A DNA stretch of 64,000 nucleotides from Bacillus_BU sp051233475 (GCF_051233475.1 NZ_JBKFGH010000020.1:1-64000), one strand, 5' to 3'; positions 25,235 to 34,594 are shown, counted from the stretch's first letter. Program-made: numbers and translations. The notes: generated from the sequence alone by a model not told the origin.

Positions 25235-25470
25235 AGAGAGCTGATGGTTGGTGTAAATCAGTGCTGAAATTTAAGTGAATGGACTTTCGAGCCTCCAAAC
25301 CGAAATGATCAAGAAAAGTAGGCTTTGGCGAAGGGTCTCATCGTTACAAGAGACGGGTATTCAAGCATACGCTTTGATACTTTTTAAGTGAGCTAATATT
25401 TTTTAGCTAATGAAGGTGGCACCACGGGTCTCTCGTCCTTTTTATTGACGAGAGGCCCTTTTTGTTTTTA
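25235..25470 (+). promoter_or_regulatory. Tryptophan T-box riboswitch 1
   Basis: A complete T-box leader. Stem I carries the specifier loop with GAA-TGG-AC (TGG at 25280-25282), the Trp codon. The antiterminator has the T-box sequence AAGGTGGCACCAC, whose TGGC bulge fits a tRNA ending in GCCA, as tRNA-Trp does. The terminator GGTCTCTCGTC / GACGAGAGGCC plus T5 ends near 25467. Uncharged tRNA-Trp should allow read-through. Confidence 0.93.
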
Positions 25471-25525
25471 TAAATAAATAATTGAATTCGATGATTAAGA
25501 ATAGTACACAGAATTTCTTTTGTAA

Positions 25526-25758
25526 CAGAGAGCCGGGAATGGTGGAAACCGGTACGAAGATAATGTGGAATGGACTTATGAGTGATTTCCTGAACGATAG
25601 TAGGGTTATCCGGTTTTCACCGTTATATGATGGGGAGTGAAGGTATTCCTTACTCCGAAAGTGGGTACAACAATTTCGCTTGTACCAATCGAGGTGGCAC
25701 CGCGGTCAATTATCGTCCTCTATATACACATCCACTGTGTATATAGAGGATTTTTTTA
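25526..25758 (+). promoter_or_regulatory. Tryptophan T-box riboswitch 2
   Basis: A second full T-box, directly after the first. The specifier loop GGAA-TGG-AC (TGG at 25571-25573) again reads Trp. The T-box sequence is GAGGTGGCACCGCGG. The terminator is a very strong 15-bp stem, TCCTCTATATACACA / TGTGTATATAGAGGA, followed by T7. Both must be passed before trpE is reached, which tightens control. Confidence 0.95.
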
Positions 25759-25785
25759 TTGGTGAATATTGATTTTGAATAGATT

Positions 25786-25906
25786 TTTGCGAAATTTGCG
25801 AGACTCCTGCGGGAACGTGAGACAGGTGAGACCCCGCAGGGAGGAACGACCGAGGAGGCTCACGGGCGAACCCGCGGAAAGGGAGCGGATTTCGCAAAAA
25901 TAAAAC
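25786..25906 (+). repeat. Dispersed palindromic repeat, variant copy R3
   Basis: About 120 bp with the same core pieces as R1/R2/R4/R5 (GCGAGACTCCTGCGGGAA, GAGACCCCGCAGG, CCGAGGAGGCTCACGGGC, CCGCGGAAAGGGAGCGGA). The flanks differ: the outer arms are ATTTTTGCGAAAT and ATTTCGCAAAAAT, an exact inverted pair. It lies between the second T-box terminator and the trpE ribosome binding site, so it is part of the trp transcript. Confidence 0.8.
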
Positions 25907-25920
25907 GAAACAAGGGGGTA

Positions 25921-27336
25921 ATGGAATTGGAAAAATTATTAAACCCATCCAATGGTTTAATTGAGCAAATTGAAGGGGATACGTTAACACCGATTTCAAT
26001 CTTTCAAAAAATAAGCGGAAAGAAAAAATTCTTATTAGAGAGTTCATTGAAATACGAAAACTCAGGCAGATACTCTATCATAGGCTCCGACCCGGTTTTG
26101 GAAGTAAAAGGATTTGGGGAAGAAAATCAAATCATAACCGACGGAGGCATCCAAACCATTAAAGGGAAAACGTTAGATATTGTCAAAACGATTCTCCCGC
26201 ACTACCAAATGCTTGAGGTCGGGTTTCCGTTCGTAGGCGGCGCGGTTGGGTATGTTGGGTATGATGCCATTCGTCAATACGAAAAGATTGGCGAGCAGCC
26301 ATTAGACGAATTAGAAATGCCAGACATTCATTTAATGTTTTATGAACAGGTTATTATTTATGATCACCTTGAGCAAAAGGTATATTTAGCCGCTTCTCCC
26401 ATTCTAGAAGAAACGAATGAAGTTAAGCTATCCGTGTTAAATCAAAAGCGAAAAGATGAACTTCAGGCAGAGTTTCATATTGAGGAGCCGGAAAAAGTAT
26501 CGTTGTCTTCATTTCAAGCAACGATCAGTAAAGAAAAATTTATGCGAAATGTTGAAATTGCAAAAGAATATATATCACAGGGGGATATTTTCCAGGTAGT
26601 ATTATCGCAAAGAATGCAAGCTAGCATTGAAGGCGATCCGTTTTCTTTTTACCGAAAACTTAGAATTTCGAATCCATCTCCATATATGTACTACTTGGAT
26701 TTTGAAGATTATGTTGTAGCTGGATCTTCTCCGGAGAGTTTAGTAAAAGCTAATCAATCATTGGTGATCACCAATCCAATTGCAGGTACAAGACCAAGGG
26801 GTAAAAACTCAGAAGAAGATATACAGCTAGAGAAAGACTTGGTTGCTGATGAAAAGGAATTAGCTGAGCATCGGATGCTCGTTGACCTTGGCAGAAATGA
26901 CCTTGGGAAGATCTGTAAGTTTGGCTCCGTCGATGTTCATAAATATATGGCAGTAGAAAAGTATAAGCATGTTATGCATCTAGTTTCCGAAGTAAGCGGA
27001 CACTTAGCTGATCAACATAAGAGTGCAGATGCCCTAATATCATGTCTTCCGGCAGGAACTGTATCTGGCGCACCAAAGATTAGAGCGATGGAGATTATCA
27101 ACGAACTTGAGCAAGTAAAAAGAGGAGTTTACTCGGGGGCTGTAGGATACTTTTCAGTCAACGGAAACATGGATTTTGCCTTGGCGATTCGCACGATGGT
27201 CATTAAAGATAACAAAGCATATATTCAAGCCGGTGCTGGAATTGTCTATGATTCTGTTCCGGAGAAAGAATATGAAGAAACCATTCATAAACTAAAAACA
27301 TTTTTGGAGGATCCTGATGATTTTATTAATCGATAA
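25921..27336 (+). CDS. trpE: Anthranilate synthase component I
   Basis: A 471-residue enzyme that makes anthranilate from chorismate, with ammonia from TrpG. The chorismate-binding core occupies the C-terminal 260 residues, with GDIFQVVLSQR (about 221-231), NPSPYMYYLDF, PIAGTRPRG and GAPKIRAMEII. The N-terminal LLESS element (about 38-42) belongs to the tryptophan feedback site. GGGGG sits only two bases before ATG 25921; TTG 25927, eight bases away, could be the real start. It is the first gene of a seven-gene operon and overlaps trpG by 20 bases. Confidence 0.96.
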   Translation: MELEKLLNPSNGLIEQIEGDTLTPISIFQKISGKKKFLLESSLKYENSGRYSIIGSDPVLEVKGFGEENQIITDGGIQTIKGKTLDIVKTILPHYQMLEVGFPFVGGAVGYVGYDAIRQYEKIGEQPLDELEMPDIHLMFYEQVIIYDHLEQKVYLAASPILEETNEVKLSVLNQKRKDELQAEFHIEEPEKVSLSSFQATISKEKFMRNVEIAKEYISQGDIFQVVLSQRMQASIEGDPFSFYRKLRISNPSPYMYYLDFEDYVVAGSSPESLVKANQSLVITNPIAGTRPRGKNSEEDIQLEKDLVADEKELAEHRMLVDLGRNDLGKICKFGSVDVHKYMAVEKYKHVMHLVSEVSGHLADQHKSADALISCLPAGTVSGAPKIRAMEIINELEQVKRGVYSGAVGYFSVNGNMDFALAIRTMVIKDNKAYIQAGAGIVYDSVPEKEYEETIHKLKTFLEDPDDFINR

Positions 27337-27901
27337 TTATGATTCTTTTACTTATAACTTATTCCAATATTTTGGGGAACTTGGTGAGGAGATTAAGGTA
27401 ATTAGGAATGATCAATTAACTATTGAAGACATACAAAAATTAAATCCTGAGGCGATTATTTTGTCACCAGGTCCTGGGCGACCTGAAAATGCAGGGATTT
27501 GTGTAGAGGTTATTCGATCTTATTATCAATCAATTCCAATCTTAGGAATTTGTCTTGGCCATCAAGCAATAGGCTATGCGTTTGGTGCAACAATCGAAAG
27601 AGCAGGAAATATCATGCACGGGAAGACCTCAACGGTTGAACATTCCTGCACTGAGTTATTTGCAGAGCTGCCGCAGCATCTTGAGGTAATGAGATATCAC
27701 TCTTTAGTGATCAATCCTCAAACTCTTCCAGAGGAATTAATCGTTACCGGGGTTGCTACGAGTGATGATGAGGTCATGGCGATTAAGCATAAACAATATC
27801 CGGTTTTTGGACTTCAATTTCATCCGGAATCAGTGGGTACGATTGATGGTAAACAAATGTTAGCGAATTTCCTTAAAGAAATTAGAAAGGAGACAAACTG
27901 A
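27317..27901 (+). CDS. trpG: Anthranilate synthase component II (glutamine amidotransferase)
   Basis: A 194-residue class I amidotransferase. It shows the triad Cys in GICLGHQAIGYAFG (about residue 79) and the His/Glu pair in FGLQFHPESVGT (about 168-179), with an opening DNYDSFTYNL. It gives ammonia to TrpE. B. subtilis lacks trpG in its trp operon and borrows PabA from the folate operon; here the gene is inside the trp operon. It could also serve p-aminobenzoate synthesis. Confidence 0.93.
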   Translation: MILLIDNYDSFTYNLFQYFGELGEEIKVIRNDQLTIEDIQKLNPEAIILSPGPGRPENAGICVEVIRSYYQSIPILGICLGHQAIGYAFGATIERAGNIMHGKTSTVEHSCTELFAELPQHLEVMRYHSLVINPQTLPEELIVTGVATSDDEVMAIKHKQYPVFGLQFHPESVGTIDGKQMLANFLKEIRKETN

Positions 27902-28926
27902 TGAAATCATTTCTTGAACAATTATCTGAGCAACGCTCATTGACGGAAGCGGAAATGGAAAATGCAGTTAAGCACTTATTTTCAGATGAAATTTCCGATA
28001 GCGAAATGGCCGCTTTTTTAATCGGTTTAAAAATAAAGGGAGAAACAGTCGATGAAATTATCGGATTGGTCAATGTAATGCGTCAGTACGCACTGCCTTT
28101 TTCAAACCAAATCCCAAATGTAATCGATAATTGCGGAACAGGCGGAGACGGATCGAAAAGCTTTAACATCAGCACCACTTCGGCCTTTGTCATGGCCGGT
28201 GCCGGTATCACCGTTGCGAAGCACGGTAATCGCAGCATCTCCAGTAAAACGGGAAGTGCAGATGTGCTGGAGCATTTAGGGGTCAATTTAAATATCCCTT
28301 CTGAAAGCTCTGAGCAAATTTTAAATGAGGCAGGAATTACCTTTTTGTTTGCGCCATTCGTTCACCCTAAGGTAAAAAGAATTATGAAGGTGCGACGGGA
28401 CCTGCGGATTCCGACGATCTTTAATTTAATCGGACCATTAACGAATCCTGTAAACTTAGATTATCAGTTACTAGGAATCTACCGTCGTGATTTACTGGAA
28501 ATGTTTGCGGAAGTATTGTTAAGACTTGGTCGGAAGCGTGCTGTTGTTTTAAATGGCGCAGGATATATGGACGAAGCCTCTTTACAGGGGGAAAATCACT
28601 TGGTGATTATCGATCAAGGCACGATAACGAAGAAAATTCTTGTTCCAGAAGAAGTGGGATTACCGAATTATACGAATCAAGATATTGTCGGCGGTGATGC
28701 GAAAGTAAATGCAGAAATCCTTCGCGGGATTTTAAATGGTGAAAAAGGCGCCCGCCGTGATACGGTTTTACTTAATGCTGGTATTGGAATTTATTCGGCC
28801 CAGAAGGCTGATTCGATTGAGGAAGGAATCGCTATAGCGAAAGAAAGTATTGATTCTGGTGCAGCAAAAGGAAAATTAGAGCAATTGATTGAATTAAGTC
28901 AAAGGTATCAACAAGAGGTGATATAA
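27901..28926 (+). CDS. trpD: Anthranilate phosphoribosyltransferase
   Basis: A 341-residue enzyme that joins anthranilate to PRPP. The Gly-rich PRPP loop NCGTGGDGSKSFNIST (about residues 79-94) and the KHGNRSISSKTGSADVLE region (quoted parts: KHGNRSISS and GSADVLE, about 104-121) are intact. The start ATG overlaps the trpG stop by one base (TGATG). Length and motifs are normal. Confidence 0.97.
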   Translation: MKSFLEQLSEQRSLTEAEMENAVKHLFSDEISDSEMAAFLIGLKIKGETVDEIIGLVNVMRQYALPFSNQIPNVIDNCGTGGDGSKSFNISTTSAFVMAGAGITVAKHGNRSISSKTGSADVLEHLGVNLNIPSESSEQILNEAGITFLFAPFVHPKVKRIMKVRRDLRIPTIFNLIGPLTNPVNLDYQLLGIYRRDLLEMFAEVLLRLGRKRAVVLNGAGYMDEASLQGENHLVIIDQGTITKKILVPEEVGLPNYTNQDIVGGDAKVNAEILRGILNGEKGARRDTVLLNAGIGIYSAQKADSIEEGIAIAKESIDSGAAKGKLEQLIELSQRYQQEVI

Positions 28927-29709
28927 ATGGGAACTATTTTGGATCGGATTATTGAAGTTAAAAAAACCGAATTGGATTACTTACGAGGTTTGGAATTAGC
29001 GAATGGCGTTCCTCGTTCAAAACGATCATTTATTGAAAAATTAGCACATGCAAACGAAATGAAAATTATCGCGGAATTTAAGCGGGCTTCTCCCTCAAAA
29101 GGGGATATTAACCCTCATTTAAACCCACAAGACCAAGCGCAATTATATGCTCAATATGGTGCTGACGCAATGTCTGTATTAACGGATACATCGTTTTTTA
29201 AAGGCTCGTTTGCTGACCTGCAGGCAGTTCGGAAAGTGATTGATTTGCCGATTTTATGTAAAGATTTTATGATTGATCCAATTCAAATTGACGTCGCTTA
29301 TGAGGCGGGTGCTGACCTCATTCTGTTAATCGCCGCTGCGCTCGAACAGTCCCAGCTTGTTGAGCTTTATCAATACGCTGAAGCGAAAGACTTAGAGGTT
29401 CTTGTGGAAATACACGATGAAGATGACCTAAAGAAAGCCTCTGCTGCTAAACCAAAGTTAATTGGAATTAATAATCGTAATTTAAAAACGTTTGAGGTGA
29501 ATCTTTCTTGCACAGAAAATCTGGCTCCTTTAGTAAAAGAAACGGGAGCACACTTAATCAGTGAAAGCGGATTGAAATCAGTTGCCGATGTGGATCGGGT
29601 TAAAGATGCAGGGGCTCAAGGGATTTTAGTTGGCGAGACGTTCATGACAGCCCCTAATCTAAAAGAGACTTTCCGACAATTAAAACGGCCGCTGCGGACG
29701 GTGCAATAA
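28927..29709 (+). CDS. trpC: Indole-3-glycerol phosphate synthase
   Basis: A 260-residue TIM-barrel enzyme that closes the indole ring. Typical segments are IIAEFKRASPSKGDI (about residues 48-62, catalytic Lys and Glu), ADAMSVLTD, PILCKDFMID, GINNRNLKTFEV and LISESGL. It begins directly after the trpD stop, with AAGAGGTG inside trpD as its ribosome site. It is monofunctional, since trpF follows as its own gene. Confidence 0.97.
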   Translation: MGTILDRIIEVKKTELDYLRGLELANGVPRSKRSFIEKLAHANEMKIIAEFKRASPSKGDINPHLNPQDQAQLYAQYGADAMSVLTDTSFFKGSFADLQAVRKVIDLPILCKDFMIDPIQIDVAYEAGADLILLIAAALEQSQLVELYQYAEAKDLEVLVEIHDEDDLKKASAAKPKLIGINNRNLKTFEVNLSCTENLAPLVKETGAHLISESGLKSVADVDRVKDAGAQGILVGETFMTAPNLKETFRQLKRPLRTVQ

Positions 29710-29710
29710 C

Positions 29711-30319
29711 ATGAAAGTGAAAATCTGTGGAATTACCGATATTGATACAGCCGTAACGGCCGTTTCCTGTGGAGCGGATGCGATCGGTTTCGTTTTTGCA
29801 GAAAGTAAGCGAAAAATAGACCCGGCTGAAGCAAGAAAAATTGTTGACCAGCTCCCTGCTCATATCGAAAAAGTTGGCGTGTTTGTTAATGAAACAAAAG
29901 AGCGAATAGCTGAAATTATTTCTGAAGCAAAATTAACGATGGTTCAGTTACATGGCGATGAATCACCAGCATTTTGTGAATCTATTTCTGTTCCGGTAAT
30001 TAAAGCGTTTAGTATAGGTTCGGAACAAGACCTCAGCAAAATAACTGGATACAAGAGCCAATGGATTTTACTCGATAGTCCTTCGGGTAAGTATCGAGGG
30101 GGAAATGGAACCTCTTTTAATTGGGAAATCTTAAGCGGATCAAAATTCCCTGACAAAAAGGTGATCCTTGCCGGTGGTTTAAACGAAGAAAATGTCGAAA
30201 GAGCCATTCGAATTGCCCGGCCGTTCATGATTGATGTTAGTTCCGGAGTGGAAACGGACGGAAAAAAAGATAAACAAAAAATAAAGAGCTTCATAGATAA
30301 AGCAAAGAGTTTAAGTTAG
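29711..30319 (+). CDS. trpF: Phosphoribosylanthranilate isomerase
   Basis: A 202-residue TIM barrel carrying out the Amadori rearrangement between TrpD and TrpC. The opening MKVKICGIT supplies the catalytic Cys (residue 6), and the acid Asp lies in ILLDSPSGKYRGGNGTSFNW (about residues 117-136). The phosphate site LAGGLNEENV is near 154-163. It overlaps the end of trpC closely, with only one base between. Confidence 0.96.
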   Translation: MKVKICGITDIDTAVTAVSCGADAIGFVFAESKRKIDPAEARKIVDQLPAHIEKVGVFVNETKERIAEIISEAKLTMVQLHGDESPAFCESISVPVIKAFSIGSEQDLSKITGYKSQWILLDSPSGKYRGGNGTSFNWEILSGSKFPDKKVILAGGLNEENVERAIRIARPFMIDVSSGVETDGKKDKQKIKSFIDKAKSLS

Positions 30320-30334
30320 AGGAGGAAATAAAAA

Positions 30335-31534
30335 ATGACAACCTATACTTTACCAGATGCAAAAGGGCATTTTGGACAATATGGTGGCAAGTATATTCCT
30401 GAAACGTTAATGAAGGCCGTTTCGGAATTAGAATCTGAATATGACAAGGCACTAAAGGATGAAGCTTTCCTTCAGGAATTTAAAGAACTGTTAACTGACT
30501 ATGTTGGTCGGGAAACGCCGCTTTATTTTGCAAAAAACTTAACAAACTATGCAAATGGCGCCAAAATTTACTTAAAACGAGAAGATCTCAACCATACGGG
30601 GGCCCATAAAATTAACAATGCGATCGGGCAGGCCTTATTGGCTGTTCGAATGGGCAAGCGCAAAATTGTTGCGGAAACTGGAGCGGGTCAACATGGTGTT
30701 GCTACCGCAACTGCCTGTGCGTTATTAGATTTAGAATGTGTTATTTTCATGGGTGAAGAGGATATAAGACGACAAAAACTCAACGTGTTTCGAATGGAGC
30801 TTCTTGGAGCGAAAGTTGTAAGCGTAACGTCTGGAAGCGCAACGCTTAAGGACGCCGTAAATGAAGCGTTACGTTACTGGGTTTCTCATGTGGAAGATAC
30901 ACACTATATTTTAGGGTCCGTGACGGGTCCACATCCATTCCCAAGGATTGTCCGTGATTTTCAAAGTGTAATCGGAAACGAAACTAGACAGCAGCATCTT
31001 GAAAAGGAAGGGAAACTGCCGGATGCTGTAGTTGCTTGTATCGGTGGAGGCAGCAATTCAATGGGGATGTTCTATCCATTTATTAATGATGATGGTGTGA
31101 AATTATACGGAGTGGAGGCAGCTGGTCATGGAATCAATACGGACCGCCATGCCGCTTCTCTAACCAAGGGAAAACCAGGGGTTTTACACGGAGCCTGTAT
31201 GTATTTGCTCCAAGACGAACACGGTCAGGTTCAAGAAGCTCATTCCATTTCGGCAGGGTTAGATTATCCTGGTGTCGGTCCAGAGCATAGCTATTTAAAA
31301 GATATTGGCCGGGTCTTCTATGATTCTATTTCCGATGATGAAGCACTCGAAGCGTTACAATTGTTATCAAAATTAGAGGGGATTATCCCAGCTTTAGAAA
31401 GTTCGCACGCGGTTGCGTATGCTCTTAAATTAGCACCAACAATGGATAAGGACGAAAGCCTTGTCATTTGCTTATCTGGTCGGGGAGATAAGGACGTTCA
31501 TACTGTTAAGGCAAGATTAGGGGGAGAGGAATAA
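30335..31534 (+). CDS. trpB: Tryptophan synthase beta chain
   Basis: A 399-residue PLP enzyme that condenses indole with serine. The PLP lysine is in HTGAHKINNA (about residues 85-94), the phosphate loop is GGGSNSMGMF (about 233-242), and AETGAGQHG lies near 108-116. It is classical TrpB1 in length and partner. AGGAGG precedes the ATG, and the stop overlaps the trpA start (ATAATG). Confidence 0.98.
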   Translation: MTTYTLPDAKGHFGQYGGKYIPETLMKAVSELESEYDKALKDEAFLQEFKELLTDYVGRETPLYFAKNLTNYANGAKIYLKREDLNHTGAHKINNAIGQALLAVRMGKRKIVAETGAGQHGVATATACALLDLECVIFMGEEDIRRQKLNVFRMELLGAKVVSVTSGSATLKDAVNEALRYWVSHVEDTHYILGSVTGPHPFPRIVRDFQSVIGNETRQQHLEKEGKLPDAVVACIGGGSNSMGMFYPFINDDGVKLYGVEAAGHGINTDRHAASLTKGKPGVLHGACMYLLQDEHGQVQEAHSISAGLDYPGVGPEHSYLKDIGRVFYDSISDDEALEALQLLSKLEGIIPALESSHAVAYALKLAPTMDKDESLVICLSGRGDKDVHTVKARLGGEE

Positions 31535-32316
31535 TGGTCAATCGAATTGAACAGTCATTTGGTACGTTAAAGGAGAAAAAAGAAAAAGCATTTGTTCCTT
31601 ATATCATGGCTGGGGATGGCGGCCTTGATGTTTTAGCAGATCGTCTAAAATTCCTTGAAAAATGCGGGGCAAGTGCTGTTGAGGTGGGCATTCCATTTTC
31701 GGATCCTGTCGCCGATGGTCCTACGATCCAACGTGCTGGACTTAGAGCGTTGGAACATGGAACAACCTTAAAGAATGTCTTGGACACCATTGCGGCTGTT
31801 CGAAGTCAGCTTCAAATCCCAATTATTATCATGACATATATGAATCCGATCATTGCCTTTGGAATTCAAAATTTTGCAGAGCAAGCTCAACAATCAGGAA
31901 TTGACGGCTGTATCATCCCGGATTTACCGATTGAAGAGGAGGAAATCATCGAACCGCAGCTTGAAAAATTGGGAATTGAACTGATTCGACTCGTAACGTT
32001 AACAAGTTCGGTTGAACGTCTTGAAGCTATTTCTGCCAAAGGAAAAGGATATGTGTATGCTGTTACGGTTACTGGGATTACCGGTGCTAGAAATGGATTC
32101 GATGAAAATCTTGGTGAATTTCTGCAAAAGGTAAAATCAATCAGCTCCATCCCTGTTTTAGCAGGGTTTGGCATTTCAACTCCTGAGCATGTTAAAGAGG
32201 TAAGCCAGTATTGTGATGGGGTTATTGTAGGAAGTAAAATCGTGGACTTATTTGAACAAAACAAATTGGATGAAATTGAAGCACTAATTAAATCAGCAAA
32301 AACGGTCATTGCTTAG
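31534..32316 (+). CDS. trpA: Tryptophan synthase alpha chain
   Basis: A 260-residue TIM barrel releasing indole from indole-3-glycerol phosphate and passing it through the tunnel to TrpB. The catalytic Glu lies in VEVGIPFSDPVADGP (about residues 50-64), and the catalytic Asp is in IIPDLPIEE (about 127-135); the phosphate site GFGIS is near 211-215. It is the last gene of the operon, followed by a terminator. Confidence 0.97.
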   Translation: MVNRIEQSFGTLKEKKEKAFVPYIMAGDGGLDVLADRLKFLEKCGASAVEVGIPFSDPVADGPTIQRAGLRALEHGTTLKNVLDTIAAVRSQLQIPIIIMTYMNPIIAFGIQNFAEQAQQSGIDGCIIPDLPIEEEEIIEPQLEKLGIELIRLVTLTSSVERLEAISAKGKGYVYAVTVTGITGARNGFDENLGEFLQKVKSISSIPVLAGFGISTPEHVKEVSQYCDGVIVGSKIVDLFEQNKLDEIEALIKSAKTVIA

Positions 32317-32324
32317 TATAAAGA

Positions 32325-32353
32325 AAAAGGGACTCCTTGAGTCTCTTTTTTTC
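32325..32353 (+). terminator. trpA: Terminator of the trp operon
   Basis: The stem AAGGGACTC / GAGTCTCTT, loop CTT, with T7, lies ten bases after the trpA stop. The U-tract is good. Confidence 0.75.
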
Positions 32354-32730
32354 AGAGAAAGTACATAAATGATCACAAATGTCTATTGACAAATTTTAAA
32401 ATTATTTCTCGGGAAAGCGCAAAATTAGACATTTTTTTTCGAATTTGTGTCGAAAATAGTAAAATTTTATGTTTGTTGAATGGGTGATAGAACAAGTAAT
32501 ACCTTTATTCGATAAAATCAGGAATTTTATCTATACCAATGAAATAAATTGATACCATTCGTGCTATTTGTTACAGCGCGGTGTTGGAAAAACCGATATA
32601 CTTTATTACATCAATGAATCCTTTGCTTTTTTAGTCAGCCCGATGTGACCGGAATGCTGGTATAGGGAAGGGTTAATCGTAATCACCAGAGCCGTTCTAT
32701 TTGATGAATAAATTGGGGGAAATGAAGCAA
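32354..32730. other. Gene-free stretch with a possible 0A box
   Basis: About 375 bases with no credible coding sequence. TGTCGAA at 32448-32454 matches the Spo0A-binding box. It lies in A/T-rich sequence about 280 bases before the next gene. A TTGACA at 32384-32389 lacks a clear -10. The other sequence near 32576-32700 has slightly higher GC and shows no fold I can support. Confidence 0.3.
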
Positions 32731-33312
32731 ATGTATATTTACGAAATGATCTTGGACATCTTAGAAAAAAAGGGCCCTACGTCAATTCCGTCCATTTGCC
32801 AGGAAATGAATCAACTAACCTGGAATGACCAGGATGAGGATAGATTGGTTCAACTCTCACAAATAAAAACTGCAATTAGAAGAAAAAAAGACTTGTTTAA
32901 AGTAGAAGATAATGTTGTGTTTATTGATCCAGAAAAGGACATTCAACTTTTAACCATAAATATCGGAGACGCTTTTGAACCGTCTATAACGGTTAAAGTT
33001 GATTTTATAAGAAATCGTTTTTCCTTCTTCGTATGGCATTTCGATTCAAAGCTAAGCTCGAAAAACAGTCTTCAGCCAGTTCAGCCTTGTGGCAATTTGG
33101 AAGATTTTAAAAAGGAACTGTATCGAATCAAACCGTGGGAATGGAGGGCTGATTATCAGCCTGAAGGTATGGTTCTTGATGGGATATTTTGGTCGATGAA
33201 ACTTGTAACGAAGGGCAAAGTTTATGAAAGTGAAGGTATTCAATGTTTTCCGAAAGAATGGACTAAACTTTGCAAAAGTCTTTCAAAATTAACTGGTTTC
33301 AATTTCTATTAA
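32731..33312 (+). CDS. Hypothetical protein with N-terminal winged-helix-like region
   Basis: A 193-residue protein. The first 70 residues look like a small helix-turn-helix of the HARE/RpoE-delta type: helices around MILDILEKKGPTSIPSICQEM (quoted parts: MILDILEKKG and TSIPSICQEM), then SQIKTAIRRKKDLFKV and VVFIDPEK. The rest (about 75-193) is mixed alpha/beta with several Trp residues and no motif I know. ATG 32731 is chosen because GGGGGA lies ten bases upstream. A DNA- or RNA-binding role is only suggested by the N-terminus. Confidence 0.6.
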   Translation: MYIYEMILDILEKKGPTSIPSICQEMNQLTWNDQDEDRLVQLSQIKTAIRRKKDLFKVEDNVVFIDPEKDIQLLTINIGDAFEPSITVKVDFIRNRFSFFVWHFDSKLSSKNSLQPVQPCGNLEDFKKELYRIKPWEWRADYQPEGMVLDGIFWSMKLVTKGKVYESEGIQCFPKEWTKLCKSLSKLTGFNFY

Positions 33313-33439
33313 CAGCTACTGGGATAACCCGGTGCTGTTTTTTTCTGTAGGTATCCTTTCAAAAAAATTGAATCTTCTCCTCAACTGCGAAATAATGGAA
33401 GAAAAACAATTTGTGGATGCAAAGGAGAGACGTTCTAAT

Positions 33440-34594
33440 ATGAAATTTCAACAATTAGATACGCATGCTGATCGGCTTAAACTAATGGATCAATTGAAGT
33501 CCAAATTTTTCGAGCGTGCCGGTCAAATCGATGTGGAAGGTCTTTTTCCTTTCGAAAATATAACTGAGCTTCAGCAGAGTGGTTACACTTCATTAACTGT
33601 CCCGCATCAATATGGCGGAATGGGTATTTCCTTAGCTGAAATGCTCATGCTTCAGGAGAAGATCGCTGAAGGTGATGGAGCCACTGCTTTATCAATCGGT
33701 TGGCATATGGGAATAATCAAGAACTTAACTGAAAAAAGAACGTGGTCTGAACCTATTTTTAAAAAAATATGCGAAGATGTTTTAAACGGTTCTTTAATAA
33801 ATGCAGCAGCTACTGAACCACAAACCGGCAGTCCAACGCGCGGGGGGAGACCGTTTACATCTGCGGTTGAACAAAATGGGGGCTGGACAATAACTGGTCG
33901 AAAAAGTTTTACGACAATGGCCCCAGTCCTTAACTATTTTATTGTAAGTGCCTCATTGGAAGACGGTGGGGTTGGTAATTTTCTTATTCCTAGGGAGGTC
34001 CCGGGATTATCGATTGAGGAAACATGGGATAGCATTGGGTTAAGGGGAACTGGAAGCCATGATTTAGTGTTGGAGAATGTTCGAATCGATAAAGAGTTTA
34101 TGGTCGAAAAGATTCAGCCTGGTCAAAAACAAGCAAACGGATGGCTCCTTCACATTCCTGCTTGTTATTTGGGAATTGCCCAAGCAGCACGCACCTATGC
34201 GATCAATTTTGCTGCTGAATATTCGCCATCGAGTATTACGGGATCGATTGTCGAACTCCCAAATGTTCAACAAAAAATTGGTGAGATGGAATTATTGTTA
34301 TTACAATCTCGTCATTTCCTCTATTCTGTTGCTAATTTATGGGATGAGAGAAGTGATTCTGAAAGAAGGGATATGCAACCAGAGCTAAGTGCGGTAAAGC
34401 ATTCGGTTACAAATTCTGCACTTGCAATAGTAGATTTAGCGATGCGAATTGTCGGTGCTAAAAGCTTGTCACTAAAGTGTCCTTTGCAACGATATTATCG
34501 GGACGTACGGGCAGGACTGCATAATCCGCCAATGGATGATATGACAATAAGCTTGCTTGCTAGGAGTGCCATACAATCCATTACCAAACCGTAA
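33440..34594 (+). CDS. Acyl-CoA dehydrogenase family protein
   Basis: A 384-residue flavoprotein of the acyl-CoA dehydrogenase superfamily, with an all-alpha N-domain, a beta middle domain and a C-terminal helical bundle. Seen are GGMGISLAEMLMLQE (about residues 57-71), the flavin region TEPQTGSPTRGGRPF (about 129-143), TGRKSFTTMAP, and SIGLRGTGSHDLVLENVRI (about 199-217). The usual catalytic Glu of straight-chain enzymes is not evident, and the ending PMDDMTISLLARSAI resembles the DszC/flavin monooxygenase-like branch. The start at 33440 has AAAGGAGAG upstream. Substrate is unknown. Confidence 0.85.
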   Translation: MKFQQLDTHADRLKLMDQLKSKFFERAGQIDVEGLFPFENITELQQSGYTSLTVPHQYGGMGISLAEMLMLQEKIAEGDGATALSIGWHMGIIKNLTEKRTWSEPIFKKICEDVLNGSLINAAATEPQTGSPTRGGRPFTSAVEQNGGWTITGRKSFTTMAPVLNYFIVSASLEDGGVGNFLIPREVPGLSIEETWDSIGLRGTGSHDLVLENVRIDKEFMVEKIQPGQKQANGWLLHIPACYLGIAQAARTYAINFAAEYSPSSITGSIVELPNVQQKIGEMELLLLQSRHFLYSVANLWDERSDSERRDMQPELSAVKHSVTNSALAIVDLAMRIVGAKSLSLKCPLQRYYRDVRAGLHNPPMDDMTISLLARSAIQSITKP

